A DNA stretch of 64,000 nt from positions 22,219,336-22,283,335 of the forward strand of contig CM070722.1 in assembly GCA_036346275.1 (NCBI GenBank), in the 5' to 3' direction. Source of the stretch: Otatea glauca (taxonomy: Eukaryota > Streptophyta > Magnoliopsida > Poales > Poaceae). The stretch's first letter is position 1. Every line of letters starts with the position of its first letter. Shown one piece after another: positions 11,483 to 22,170 of the stretch. The translations under genes and the position numbers were made by a program. The notes below the pieces were generated by a model that was not told where the DNA came from, searched no databases, and was given only the letters and a program-made list of their open reading frames with translations.

Positions 11483-11787
11483 GCTCCGCTGTTCCTCGAG
11501 TATTCACCATCTGATGATTGCCTCTTAGGTTAGGGAAGGTAGATGTAGCATAGATAAGAAGCAAGAATTTCTAAAGCGGGGAGATAGATTATACCCAAAC
11601 TGAAATAATTCTTTATTATTCTTGGTATGGCCGCTTAGTTAAGCCTACAAGCTTTGCAACACATACTGCACACTCAGCATTACAAAGAAGCAAACTAACA
11701 CGAAACCTTAACATCAACTAAAAAGGTAAAGACTAACTTAAAGACGCGACTCACACTCGAGTCTCAACACAGCCCCAAGGTTGACAC

Positions 11788-12535
11788 TCACTCATCCAGC
11801 CACCCTGGCTGAGGCTGATCCGGCGCATACACCGGCGGGTGAGCTGGCATAGGAGCGAACCTATCCTGATGACCTACTACTGGGTCCTCTGCAACCACAG
11901 GGTCTGCACTCCCTTTGGCTCCCACTCTCGCTCCTCCGATCCTCCTCGGACTCCTCGGTGGCTCCTCGAACTCCTCGAGTCACGCGCCCAACTCGCCCTC
12001 GACCGCTCTAGGGCCTCTCCCACCGCTGATCATCCCGATGGTCAAGCACGGTCACCTCAAGCTCCTCCTCTGCTACTCTGAGTGCCTCGTACACAGTCTC
12101 CAGCTCCTGAGTGGTATCTCTCATATGATCCTCCTGGGCAAGGGCGAACTCCGCAAGGTGCGTTGCAGTGGCACACTCGTCCTCCACGATCCGTCGGCGT
12201 CGGCATGCTTGAACGTCTGGGTGAAGGCGGAACAGTGAGTCGTGAAGCTCGTCGGCGTAGTCGCGGCAGACACGGCGAAGAGCAAGGCGAGCGACCTCCT
12301 GAATTGCAACCTCGTACGAGAATCTTCTGGCAGAGATGTTGATTGGCCTGCTAGCTTCCTCATTCTCCCGAGCGTAGATAATCAGCTTGCAAATAAATCC
12401 TCGGTGTACACCATTAACTGACCAGCTGCCTCCTCGGTAAAGCGGACGGTAGAAGCCTCCCAGCGTCTGAAGTATTCTCCACAGCTCCATGGTGTAACCG
12501 CCAGCTGACTCCTCGAAGGTCGGAACGATCGGCAT
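11788..12535 (-). pseudogene. Tekay-1 ORF0: extra ORF between 5' LTR and gag
   Basis: The first in-frame ATG is 12533-12535 (MPIVPTFEESAGGYTMEL). The frame is open to 12008, then after one frame change it continues with PVVGHQDRFAPMPAHPP and PQPGWLDE to a stop at 11788-11790. The protein would be about 250 residues, with a middle rich in charged residues (LAQEDHMRDTTQELETVYEA) that could form a coiled coil. Extra ORFs upstream of gag have been described in some long-LTR rice gypsy elements (RIRE3/RIRE8 type, from memory). The function is unknown. It lies on the same strand as gag and about 300 bp upstream of it. Confidence 0.6.
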
Positions 12536-12730
12536 CTGCTCCACAAGAACTTTGAATAAGTTCTCTACCCAAAACGGCAAGTAAAACGGGTAAATTCAGC
12601 AAAGGCGAGAAGTAGAGAATGAGATGAGTCGAGAGTGTTTTATTAGTCAAATTTAGATTTTCTTTTAGAAAATACTTTGGACACACACAAGACACCTCCA
12701 TACTATCTAGGCCAAGACCTACAACAAGAT

Positions 12731-12741
12731 GCTCGATACCA
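12731..12741 (-). other. Tekay-1 primer binding site
   Basis: The minus strand reads TGGTATCGAGC four bases after the LTR end. It matches the usual initiator-tRNA-Met complement TGGTATCAGAGC with one base missing. Confidence 0.7.
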
Positions 12742-12745
12742 CCTC

Positions 12746-15700
12746 TGAAGGACCCGAATCCATCGATTCAACCCATCGTGTTTATTGCACTAGTCCTGTG
12801 ATCAACGCTAGTGCACACGACTTAACATTGATACATATCACATCATACACAACGATAATAGAATAATAGTTCATTTATTGATATAGCTAAATGTATGATC
12901 TTATGACCAACTTACATTATTAAGCCACGCAGGGCAAGACTGAAAATATAAACTAGTAATTAAGCAGCGGAAAATAGAAACGTAGATAGCTCATCAGTTC
13001 ACCATAGGCAACCGACAAGGCTCGGACCCTAATGACTCGTGTCTTCCTGGACTTCCTCTTCCAACACAGGTGTAGATTCTTCAACTGTTGATTATTGTTG
13101 TTTGGCAAGGGTGAGTACTTAAGCACTCAACAAGTTGTGCACAGAATGCAATTCTATGTATCTATATGTAAGGCTTATTCCAATGGATAGGCTATCATGG
13201 TTATTTTGCAATAAGCAAGATTTATGAACAAATACAAGAAATAGATTGTAAAGATCAGAAACAAATATCAATAGTAAATAAATTCAAGATTTCTCAAGTA
13301 AACCAAGTTTCCAATCCTAAGTCAAATTCATCTTCCATATGGCATTCCGCCATCCCAACCATGTTGTCCAATTAATTAAGCTAACCCTTAATCAGAATTC
13401 CGAGCATTGCTCAATACCATGAGCACGGCTATCCGAATAGTTTCACACTCTGCAGAGGTTATGCACTTTACCCACGTGATACAACCAAACACCACCAAGG
13501 CGAGTGATTATAACAAAGCCTTTACAATGCTCTAGCTTAACCTGATACTACCCGCTAAGGTTTCAACACTCGTGGACTGGTTACCACATCCGGGGCCCCC
13601 TCTTGCGCCATGTGAATTACTCCATTACTGGGAACTCACACCACCACGATAGTACCAAAATTAAGACATTGCAAATTACTCACTAGGTGGCCCATACCGG
13701 ACATGTGGTTGCAAGATAGACTCAGTCAAAGGCTTGCAAGGTTAAGTCCTTAGTGTGATCAAGGCAAGACATCCACATACCATCGCCCATCGGGCCCACC
13801 TTGGCCTCCTCGCGCCTTGCCACTTGCCCCAATCTAAATGATTATCACCCGTTGATTACCAAGCACCACGTGCCATCAACAATTCAACATCGCTGCGTGA
13901 CATGACTCGCCACAACAACTCAATCTCATCGTGTGATCCCACATGACACACAAGTTCATAACATTGTTCCATATTCCATTAATCAAGATTAATTATCAAT
14001 AATTCTGACACATGTGATGACGTGGCATGGCTAAGCAACTAATACGGTCTAACCTCCAATGTTGATTATAATTATTAACCAACTAAATTAAACCAATCAA
14101 AGGTGATAATGGATCATGGCATACAATAACAAGGTAGGGTATAGATCAATCTGTATATTAGCTAAGCCCAATCTATTTTGAAACAATCAGATATTTGAAA
14201 TATATGCAATATTGTAAAACAAACATAGCAATTTTATAAACATGGGTTCAACATGATCAAAGCACAACTTGCCTTGAATAGGTCCTGATCTGGTTCTGAA
14301 ATTGCTCTTGAGTTGCTGGATCTTCCTCCAAGCGCCGCACAATTCAACGCTCACGCTGCATCAAGGAGAAAAGCAAATAAATACCAAAACAGAGAGCAAT
14401 TGAACTCCCAAAATCAAATAAAATTCACCATTAAATAGATCTCAATTTTATAAATTTTTAGAAACTGGAATCACTCAAATCCGAGTTACGATGCAAAAGA
14501 TATAGCCTTTGAAATTTGAAATAAACATCAAATCACAAAATCGAAATTCGAAATTAACAGATTTACTTTTATTCGAAAAACCGATTTATGACGTCAGCGT
14601 GACGCCGCCCCGACCGAACGAATCAAAGGCTGCCACGTGTCTTGGCGCATAGACCCGTCCACGACTCCTCGGGTTCACGGTGCACCCGGTCCATGGCGCC
14701 TCGACCTCTGCGCCTGACACATGTTGGCTCCTGATTGGTCCACACGCGCGGCGGAAACCCACCGCACAGATTGCATCCAATGGCTGCCGTTCTCCACCTA
14801 CGTGGCTAAATCCTGACCACCAAATTCGATCTAACGGCTAAGGCTTACCCGAGGAGTTCACTGTTTACGCAGCGACGTGGCACGATCCTGGCCCTTCGCT
14901 GAAGATCCAACGATCACAAGCTTACCCGAAGCAAATGGCGGCGCGACGGCGAGAAGACCACCGAAGGCGAGGAAGAAGACCGAGATGGCGGCGTTCCGAC
15001 GCAGTTCCGACGAGAAGACGTAGCGTAGTCGACGCGGCACACCTTGACGAGTTCAGATCTTGAACCAAAACGCCGAAACCCGACGATCCGGCGGCGCACT
15101 TGAGCAAAAACCGCGGCGGGCCCACGCTTCAACTCCGACGAGCTTGCGGCGGTGTTCTACGATCGCTCGCAAATCTCTCCGACCAAAAGACGCGCATTTG
15201 ACTACGAACCTCGGGGTGCTACCCCTATTTAAAGCCTCGGCGTCCGAGCTCTACACGGCGAGGAAGTCCAACGGCGGAACGGCGGCGGACTCCGAGTCCG
15301 GAACGAAGACGACAACCCACAGCGCTACGCGTGTCCCGATCCGACGGCCAGGACACGAAGTCCCACGTGGCTTCTTCTGGAACGCCCGATCATGATCGAA
15401 CGGCCAAGAATTAGGGTTTCGAAGATACTCGCGCGGCCGACTTGGGCCAGACCGAAAGCTTCATTACAAGACAAGTTGTTGGGCTCGGCCCAACACTGTT
15501 CACAAGGTTTTTAAAAGATTTCTCATTTAAAATAATTCCTGAAATTCATTTAATTTATTTTAGGCAATAAAATAATCAGGAAAAATCCAAGAAAAATCTC
15601 AAAAATACTTTGAGACATTCTGGACTCAAATAAAATATTTTTGTCAAAACTTTATTTCAACTTTGCACAGATTTAAATAGTTTTGAATAAAAGGCAATAA

Positions 15701-15814
15701 ACTTGATTTCAAATTAATTCTAATAAATCCAGAAAAATCCAAATAAATTCCAGAAAATCACAAATGCACTTTTAAACAATAAAACTTAATTAAGCTGAAT
15801 TTTAGGATGTTACA
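12746..15814 (-). repeat. Tekay-1 5' LTR (right copy)
   Basis: 3,069 bp, starting TGAAGGACCC in plus orientation and ending ATGTTACA. Direct repeat of 3938-7016. It differs by scattered substitutions and an excess of one- and two-base deletions, mostly in the GC-rich part (14580-15450). The candidate TATA site is at 15226-15233. As the LTR next to the primer site it is the promoter copy for the minus-strand transcript. Confidence 0.92.
15226..15233 (-). promoter_or_regulatory. Candidate TATA box, Tekay-1 5' LTR
   Basis: TTTAAATAGGGG on the minus strand, conserved in both LTRs. It would place the transcript start about 2.4 kb before the primer site, implying a long R-U5. Confidence 0.4.
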
Positions 15815-15819
15815 GGCCT

Positions 15820-16560
15820 TTAAGTTCGGCGTTCGCTACCAGCGCCACACCGAGGACCTGGAGATTACGGCAACACTCAACATCAACAAGCTATTCCGGA
15901 TGGTAGAACGATACACGGATGCGAACAATGCTGTGCACTGGAAATGCGACTACGACTAGGGAAAGCTTGGCCTCAACTTTGGTGAGGCCGGGCCATCCAA
16001 CACTAAGGGTGATGGCTCAGATCCGCACGCCAAAAAGCGAAAGAGGGACCGCGGTAGTGGTGGCGGCCAGCTGCGCGTGGTCGCTGCGATGAACATTGAG
16101 CGCTAGGTGATGGAAGTACGACAGACCAACCAGGGACGGCTGCAAGTCAACCAGGAGAGGCCTCGACCTCAGCAAGGGCAACCACGATTTCAAGAAACAC
16201 AGCACCGACCCCAGCAGGGATAGCGTTGACCTGGACCCCAGCGGGTGACACCCGACCACACGGCGGTAGGGAGCAACCATAGGGTGCCAAGGGGTGACCC
16301 AGGTATGATTCCGACAAGTTCTTCCTGTTCCATAAGGAACACGGCCATGACCTACAAAACTACAGGACCTGGCAGAATAAGCTGAACGCCTTTTACGATG
16401 GGCGTGGAGAGATGCCCACGTTCCCAAGGAGGACGAGCGACCCGACAGGGTCAATGTTGGCGTGGATCTTGAAGACCTCGACCTGGAGTTTCAACAGGGC
16501 CACCGTCGTGTTGGTGTAATCTTCGGCGGGTCGTTGGCGTATCAATCTCAGCATGAGCTC
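15820..16560 (+). pseudogene. gag: Tat-type gag, C-terminal part
   Basis: Continues the gag cut at 3937: KFGVRYQRHTEDLEITATLN, a stop at about 15957, then KLGLNFGEAGPSN and a basic linker (DPHAKKRKRDRGSGGGQLRV) to a stop near 16105. In another frame a Q/P-rich stretch is followed by FFLFHKEHGHDLQNYRTW at 16320-16380. Tat-type gags normally have C-x-F/Y-H-x-x-H-G-H-x4-C here; both cysteines are replaced (F and Y), so the metal site is lost. Several stops mean no product. Confidence 0.72.
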
Positions 16561-16571
16561 AAAGACACCGC

Positions 16572-17297
16572 GTGAACCGTATACCAAGCCTCCGCTGGGA
16601 AGCCGCTGACCAGCCTTGCAAGTGGGCTGGAACCCCGATTACTTTCTCCTGGGATGATGCTTCCCCAGGAATGTTCAAGGATCTCAAGACTGCTCTGGTC
16701 GTGACCCTGACCATAAGCAATACTGTGGTCTGGCGAGTCATTGTCGATGGGGGCAGCTCCCTCAACTTGCTCTTAGCGAGCACACTAGACCGAATGCAGA
16801 TTCCCCGATCAAAGATCAAGAATGTAGCAGTTCCCTTCTTCGGCATTATACTAGGGAGTTCCACCACACCGCTTGGGCAAGTGGTTCTGCCCGTCACCTC
16901 CAGCGAACCCGCCAACTTTCGCACCGAGCTAGTTACCTTTGAGGTGGTCGACGGAGACCTTCCCTACAATGCCATACTCGGGCGTCCGGCGCTGATCAAG
17001 TTCATGGCGACAAACCACTACAGCGACCGCTGCATGAAGCTTCCGGGGCCCAATGGAATCATATTCGTCTGTGGTGACCTCAAGGCGGTGCACGGATGTG
17101 AGGAGAAGGCCTTGGCGCTCGTCGGCTTGCTGCCCCAGCGAGGCTTCGAAGTAACTTCGAAAAATGCCGGTCGCAAGACGACGATCCAGCCCAGCGATGT
17201 GACGAAGGCTGTGCAGCTCGAAGAGGGTGACTCGAGCAAGAGCGTCCACATCACCTCCGAGCTCAATTCGAAATAGGAACTCGAGCTTATCACCTTC
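16572..17297 (+). pseudogene. Tat-type aspartic protease region
   Basis: Open for 234 codons from 16572 to 17276. It has ITFSWDDASPGMFKDLKTAL, then the protease site RVIVDGGSSLNLLLASTLDR with D-G-G, then LPYNAILGRPALIKFMATNH, which is the order seen in Tat-lineage polyproteins, followed by an acidic linker. The protein is cut at 17297 by CACTA-1 and resumes at 36934 with HANKSIFAWELADMPGVSRE, the segment leading into RT. A TAG at 17274-17276 stops the frame shortly before the insertion. Confidence 0.82.
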
Positions 17298-17318
17298 CAC
17301 TACTACAGAAAAGCTTAT
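17298..17318 (+). repeat. CACTA-1 left terminal inverted repeat
   Basis: 21 bp beginning CACTACTACAG; 20 of 21 bases match the inverse of 36910-36930. This is the transposase cleavage end. Confidence 0.95.
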
Positions 17319-17690
17319 CACAGACGGTTCGGAACCGTCATCACAGACGGTTTCTCGGACCGTCTGTAACCATGTGTTAGTGATGTTATAAGATATCACG
17401 ACGGTTTCTAAACCGCTCGTGATAGAATATATGATGAGCAGTTTTAAACTAAAATCGTCTGTGATATTATCATATCACAGACTGTTTTATTTAAAAACCG
17501 TATGTGATGTTATGATATCACAGATGGTTTTTGTTCGAAACCTTCTGTTACATCATTACATCACAGAGGGTTTTAGTTGAAAACCGTCTGTGATGTGATG
17601 ATATCACATACGGTTTTTGTTTGAAACCGTCTGTTACATCTTTATATCACAGACTGGTTTTAATTAAAAACCATCTGTGATAAGACTTCC
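17312..17690. repeat. CACTA-1 left subterminal repeat array
   Basis: Many copies of ATCACAGACGGTTT and its complement AAACCGTCTGTGAT, often as head-to-head pairs that can fold into hairpins. In En/Spm such motifs are the binding sites of the TNPA protein; the same role is likely here. A variant, CCGCTCGTGAT, is seen near 17415. Confidence 0.9.
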
Positions 17691-17951
17691 AACAGGCAAC
17701 CATTAATCTATTTATTGGCTAGCCTCAGGAAATGCTAGCCACGCCCATTGGAAAAAAGCAGATTACAGAATAACTAAACTCATGTTACAAAAACATTACA
17801 ACCATTTCAGAAATGAACTCAGATATATTAACCAAATGTAACTCAATAGCATTAACCAATTAATCGAATACACAACTACAATTTACAAATCCACAACACA
17901 AGTTTGACAATTAACCCAAATGGTAATTTAGAAAAAATACGACTCCTCAAG

Positions 17952-20848
17952 TTATACGGCAGCGTGGAACTCGCCTTTTTTGTGTAAAACTTGACTGAGC
18001 AAGAAGGCACAAAGCTGTCCTCGAATTCGCTCCAGATCGGCCTCTTCCAACGCAGTTGTTACTCGATTGGGCATTTTCTTAGTGACAAGGAGTTCCATGT
18101 TGTGCCAAACGCAAAATCCACAACGGTTATTTCCCTTTCCCTGCTAGTGGCACTGCAAATATAGATTTGGTTAGTTCCAGAATCATTATTACGTAGTTTA
18201 CATAGGATTATTGTGTACAGCGGTTACCGGAAACTAAAAATCGTGATTCAGCTTCGCCCTGTCCTTGCCAGAAGGCCCTCCATAATATTTGTACACTTTG
18301 AACGCACTACGTGATTGCAATAGGTTAGCCTCAGCTATTCCAGGAGAAACATACACGTTTGAACAACCTACATGACCATGTTATCTTTGGAGGAAACGTG
18401 ATTAATTACCTGGTGATTAATTTTGCGATAGGTTGTAAGTCGTGGCTGCCACTCTGTAAGGAATCAAGGTAAATAACCCGATTCGTCGATGGATGAATTA
18501 CAATGAGAACCCAATGAAATCTACAGAGGTATGTCGGCATGGTCAATTAACAGAACAGAGTTGCGAGCATAGTGCAAATCAAACTAGCACAAACCCTGGG
18601 TTGTGGGGTAAAAGTATGAACTCTTTATCTTTTTGGGCCGCCAAGGCCTCTCCGACGTATTTATCGACAAATTCGTAATCTTTGTCCATTGTTTGCTTGG
18701 AGACTATGTGTGGGTCCAGGAAACCCACCGGTTGTTTGTTCTTCCTCGCTTCCTAGATCATGTATCTAAATATACGAAAGCATTGAGTCATATATATATA
18801 TGACCTTTATCGATATTATACGAATGTAGAATGTGAATGCACACACTTACAATGTCCAAAGATCTCAAGAGCAAGCGCCGAGGGCGTCGAGGTTGAAGAC
18901 GTCAAAAAGGTCATTGAAGTCGGTTGTGAAGAATCCCCCCGATGACTCATTGAATAGATGCTCATACTTGAAACTGACCGATATACTCGTTATGCAGTCT
19001 TGCACTACCTTTTTAGCCTGTTGCATGCACCAATTCTACAATCTGACGCAAGCAATAGAAAGGTTCTTCATGTGCTCTCCTGTTTCAAAAGGCTCTCCTA
19101 GCTGGTATACTCGGGCCAGGGGGGCAATTGGATAGTCCAATTTCTTCGTGATCTGCTTCGCTTTGCCCTTGACTTTTTTTCTGCCATAAGGAGTCTGCAC
19201 GGGCGACGAGTGGGCACCATCCAACTGAATGTCCTTTGATGCAGGGGGCACGGGAGCCGATTTGGTGCTCTGCTGAGGTGCATCATCTGGCTCAGGCAGT
19301 TGGGGAAGCTCCGGTGAGGGAGGACGGGCATCCAGGGAGATATCGCTGCTGGGCCACTGGATAAAACTGTGAATGGCGTCCCCCAGTGTCACAATCTCGT
19401 CGTTTGGGGGCATCGGAAGTGGGACGGTCTTGAAATTATCGTTTACACCGTCCACACTAACCTTCGTGAATCCTGTGCGGAAGGGTGCCGTGCACCGCGC
19501 CTTCAATAAACGGATACGCGACCCCGGCGGGAATAACAAAGTGGCACCATGGACAAGTCTCACTTGGAGAGTGCACCGCGTGGCCACCTACATAACGGTA
19601 CACGCTAACATCTGCGCCCAACAGCTATTTGTATGGAGCATTCAAGACATATATTTAAGTACCTTGATGTCACAGACATGAGATTTCCCATGTTCAAATT
19701 GTGGGTGGTGACGACAACACCGCTTTTTTGGTAGTGGGGTTGATTTGCCCACATACATCTGGGACTTGCGCATACTGATTATTGAGCCTTTCCTCGAGGC
19801 TTTTTATCTTATTGTTGAATTCTTCTCTTAGTCTTTCCTCAATCCTTTGTACCAGTCGTTCCTCTCGCTCTGCTTTGGTTCTCTTCCTACTGCGGTATTT
19901 GTCTGAGTCGCCTGGAAATCCTGACTTCCAGGGAACAAAAACCCCAACGCCTCGCGTGCGACCAGGGTGCTCCTTGTTTCCCAAGGCTGTGGAGAGTACA
20001 TCTTTCTCCCTGTCTGGCAAAAAAGTGCCCTCGGAAGATTGTGTACTCAACGCTACCTGCAAGATCTCGAAAAGTTAATTCACTTACGAAATTACGGACT
20101 AATTACGTACAAAATTGGAAGTCCGATATCTTACCAGTCGTTGGCGGACTTCCTCGTCTGCGGGGTTTGTAAAGGAGACGGTGCCGGAAGACGTTGCACT
20201 TGACCTTGCTCTCAGCCAGTCTCTGGTGCGTCGGTCAACGATACATGCAAATGGCACACAGGCCTCCTCGTCCTCCCTCTCCCATTGGTCCCTCTTCCCC
20301 GCGTACCCAGCGGTGCCAAGCCTGTGGGGGTAGGTGCTCCTTGCCTGCAGGGCCTTGTGGGCTTCACTTTGACGCACGAATTCATCCGTCGTCTTCGCCT
20401 CAACAAAATTTTGCCATATATCCTCAGTAATGAACCCGTACTTAGAGAAGGGATTCCTATCCTTATTGACATATTCCTTGACAAGGGTGCTCTTGAAATT
20501 CTTCCACGCCTTTCCCGCCACTAGGAGTGCATACCGTCGCACTAAGATCACAAAGTCTTCTGGGATATCGAACAAAGACATAATTTCTGTCACCAAGTCG
20601 TTGCGGCTCTCATCACCGCTGACTTCGTGATGGACATGTGATGGGGACCTGCCTCGCGCGACTATCCCGCACAATGTCCTAAATGCATTCACCGCCTTTC
20701 TTGGTTCGGTGGGGGCCCCATCCTTTCGATCAACCGCTGTGATGGTATATCGTTCCGTGGGCCTTTTATTTGCTCCTCTTGGACCTCGAGGAGTTTTTCT
20801 TTTCGGTGACTCATCACATCCTTCAGACGGCGAATGAGGGGACACCAT
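17952..20848 (-). CDS. CACTA TNP1-like protein with C-terminal Ulp1/C48-type cysteine protease
   Basis: From ATG at about 20848 the first exon encodes KRPTERYTITAVDRKDG, LFDIPEDFVILVRRYALLVA and KAWKNFKSTLVKEYVNKDRN, which resembles the plant En/Spm TNP1-type domain (PF03004). The exon at 20062-19694 adds a coiled coil (REERLVQRIEERLREEFNNK). 19587-19036 is a proline-rich linker then a basic patch (YGRKKVKGKAKQITKKLD). The end is protease-like: FHWVLIVIHPSTNRVIYLDSL with His at about 18514 and Asp at about 18455, a segment KVYKYYGGPSGKDRAKL (about 18250-18320), and NNRCGFCVWHNMELLV with the presumed nucleophile Cys at about 18120; stop 17952-17954. A GT splice donor follows the His exon at 18409. 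Exon borders are inferred. The frames are largely open, unlike most of the window. Confidence 0.75.
18787..18804. repeat. Short AT-repeat palindrome
   Basis: GTCATATATATATATGAC, a perfect inverted repeat built on a TA run, in a presumed intron of the TNP1-like gene. No function is suggested by context. Confidence 0.5.
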
Positions 20849-21073
20849 CTTGCAATCTAGGCTGGTTGTCGTGGCACAACAGGAAAGAAAAGTAAACAAA
20901 CATGGAAGGCTACCAATTGATGGCTGCTTTTATTTAATGGGTATAAAGGTAGTTCAGAGAAGGTAAGTTGAGAGAAGCAATTCATGATATTTTAGTTATA
21001 AGTTCTCATAAGTAATGTCTAACTTAGTCTCTGACACTAGTCTGGATCACACCATGCACAATTGGCTTGAGTA

Positions 21074-21196
21074 ATCTTGTTGCAGTTGCTAAATCGAATA
21101 TGCCCAAAAATGAACAACGAGATCTTGTTGTAGTTGCTAAATCGAATATGCCCAAAAATGAACAACGAGATCTTGTTGTAGTTGCTAAATCGAAGT
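21074..21196. repeat. 48-bp tandem repeat, about 2.5 copies
   Basis: Units start at ATCTTGTTG (21074, 21122, 21170) and are nearly identical. 48 is a multiple of three, so the repeat stays open on the minus strand (FLGIFDLATTTRSRCS units), but there is no other sign of coding. It lies between the TNP1-like start codon and its inferred promoter, perhaps in an intron or 5' leader. Confidence 0.8.
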
Positions 21197-21734
21197 GAAT
21201 TTCACTCATAAATAAACACAACCACTTAATGGACAGTCATACACCTCACCAGGGATGGATTGAGGAATATCAAAAGGGCCATTAATGCACACCAACGGAG
21301 AAAGCATGGTCAAGGTGTGCCACAAGCAATCGGTGGAGAGAATGACGTGTACACTGGCCATAGGAAATGAGGACAATGTGGTGACCAAATGTGGAGATCG
21401 TCAGCGGAGATAAAGTGCACATTGGCACTTTGGCAGTGATAGGGAGGTGCACCGCGCATGTGGTTGGATCTAGATGTCATTGGCAGCGAGTTGTACAACA
21501 CCAAAGGCTGGAACGACGATCAGACTGTTGGTTTTAGCTCAGATCAGCGAACACGTATGATGACAAAAAACATAAGCATAAGAATTCATGAATACAAGTA
21601 TAAGTATTTTGGTTGTGCGGCATAACAAGTATCTTTTCTTATTTTCATGTTTGCTTTCTTACCAACCTCAGAACTACCTAGGAATTTATACCCTTAATCT
21701 ATAGATCTAAGAATCCATCCCTTATTGGCACTTA

Positions 21735-21885
21735 TCGAGCGAAAATCGATGGGGAGGCGTCGGCGAGGGTGCGGCATCGGCGATGGGGAGGTGTCGGCGA
21801 GGGGGTGGCGTCGTCGATGGGGAGGGGTCGACGAGGGGGCGCCGTCGGCGAAGGGGAGGCGTCGACGAGCTGCGGCGGAGACGAA
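21735..21885. repeat. GC-rich degenerate repeat of the type GGGGAGGCGTCGGCGAGG
   Basis: About 150 bp of imperfect short units rich in CG. On the minus strand it lies just after the internal TATA box and an AAACCCTAAG motif, so it is probably the 5' leader of the TNP1-like transcript. Confidence 0.6.
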
Positions 21886-21945
21886 TACTTAGGGTTTTGA
21901 GCTCGTGAGTGGAAGAGTAGAGAATGAATGGTCTGCCAAAGTGGC

Positions 21946-21955
21946 CTTTTTATAG
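21946..21955 (-). promoter_or_regulatory. Internal TATA box for the TNP1-like gene
   Basis: The minus strand reads CTATAAAAAGGCCACTTTGG, followed about 50 bp downstream by AAACCCTAAG. The same order (motif array, TATAAAA, then GCCACTTTG and AGGGTTT) occurs at the right end of the element at 36564-36530, so this looks like a second promoter of the same design. Confidence 0.6.
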
Positions 21956-21964
21956 GTCTTCCAT

Positions 21965-22170
21965 ATCATAGACGGTTCTATACTAGAACCGTCTGTGATA
22001 AAAATATCACAGACGGTTCTAGATTAGAACCGTTTGTGATATTATTTTATCACAGACGGTTCTATACTAGAACCGTCTGGGATAGTTTTATCACAAACGG
22101 TTCTAGTATAGAACCGCTGCGTGATATAATTCAAACCAGCACAGTTCTATTATAGAACCGCTCATGATGA
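21965..22170. repeat. Internal copy of the CACTA subterminal motif array
   Basis: Pairs of TCACAGACGGTTCT and AGAACCGTCTGTGAT separated by a few bases, the same motif as the terminal arrays with a TTCTA variant spacer. It lies upstream of the TNP1-like TATA box and about 200 bp downstream of the transposase stop codon. It is not flanked by a CACTA end, so it is not simply a transposon terminus. Confidence 0.85.

Larger units (their letters stand above)
3938..15814 (-). mobile_element. Tekay-1: long-LTR chromovirus-type gypsy element (11.9 kb)
   Basis: The element is bounded by a perfect 5-bp duplication GGCCT (3933-3937 and 15815-15819), with LTRs at 3938-7016 and 12746-15814. On the minus strand the LTR begins TGTAACATCC. 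The order from the right is LTR, primer site, ORF0, gag, protease, RT, RNase H, integrase, chromodomain-like tail, polypurine tract, LTR. LTRs of about 3 kb, a gag with the NPLEADGWL motif and a chromodomain-like C terminus fit the Del/Tekay clade of chromoviruses. It sits in the gag of the Tat element in the opposite orientation. Pol is full of frameshifts and one catalytic residue of RT is changed. Confidence 0.93.

Noticed and set aside
16929..17399. 156-codon minus-strand ORF crossing the CACTA-1 left end
   Set aside because: It spans a transposon boundary and opposes the Tat protease region; a chance frame.
17312..17690. Regularly spaced short repeats that could suggest a CRISPR-like array
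   Set aside because: Units occur in both orientations, vary in spacing and sit next to a CACTACTACA terminus with a TTC duplication: CACTA subterminal repeats.
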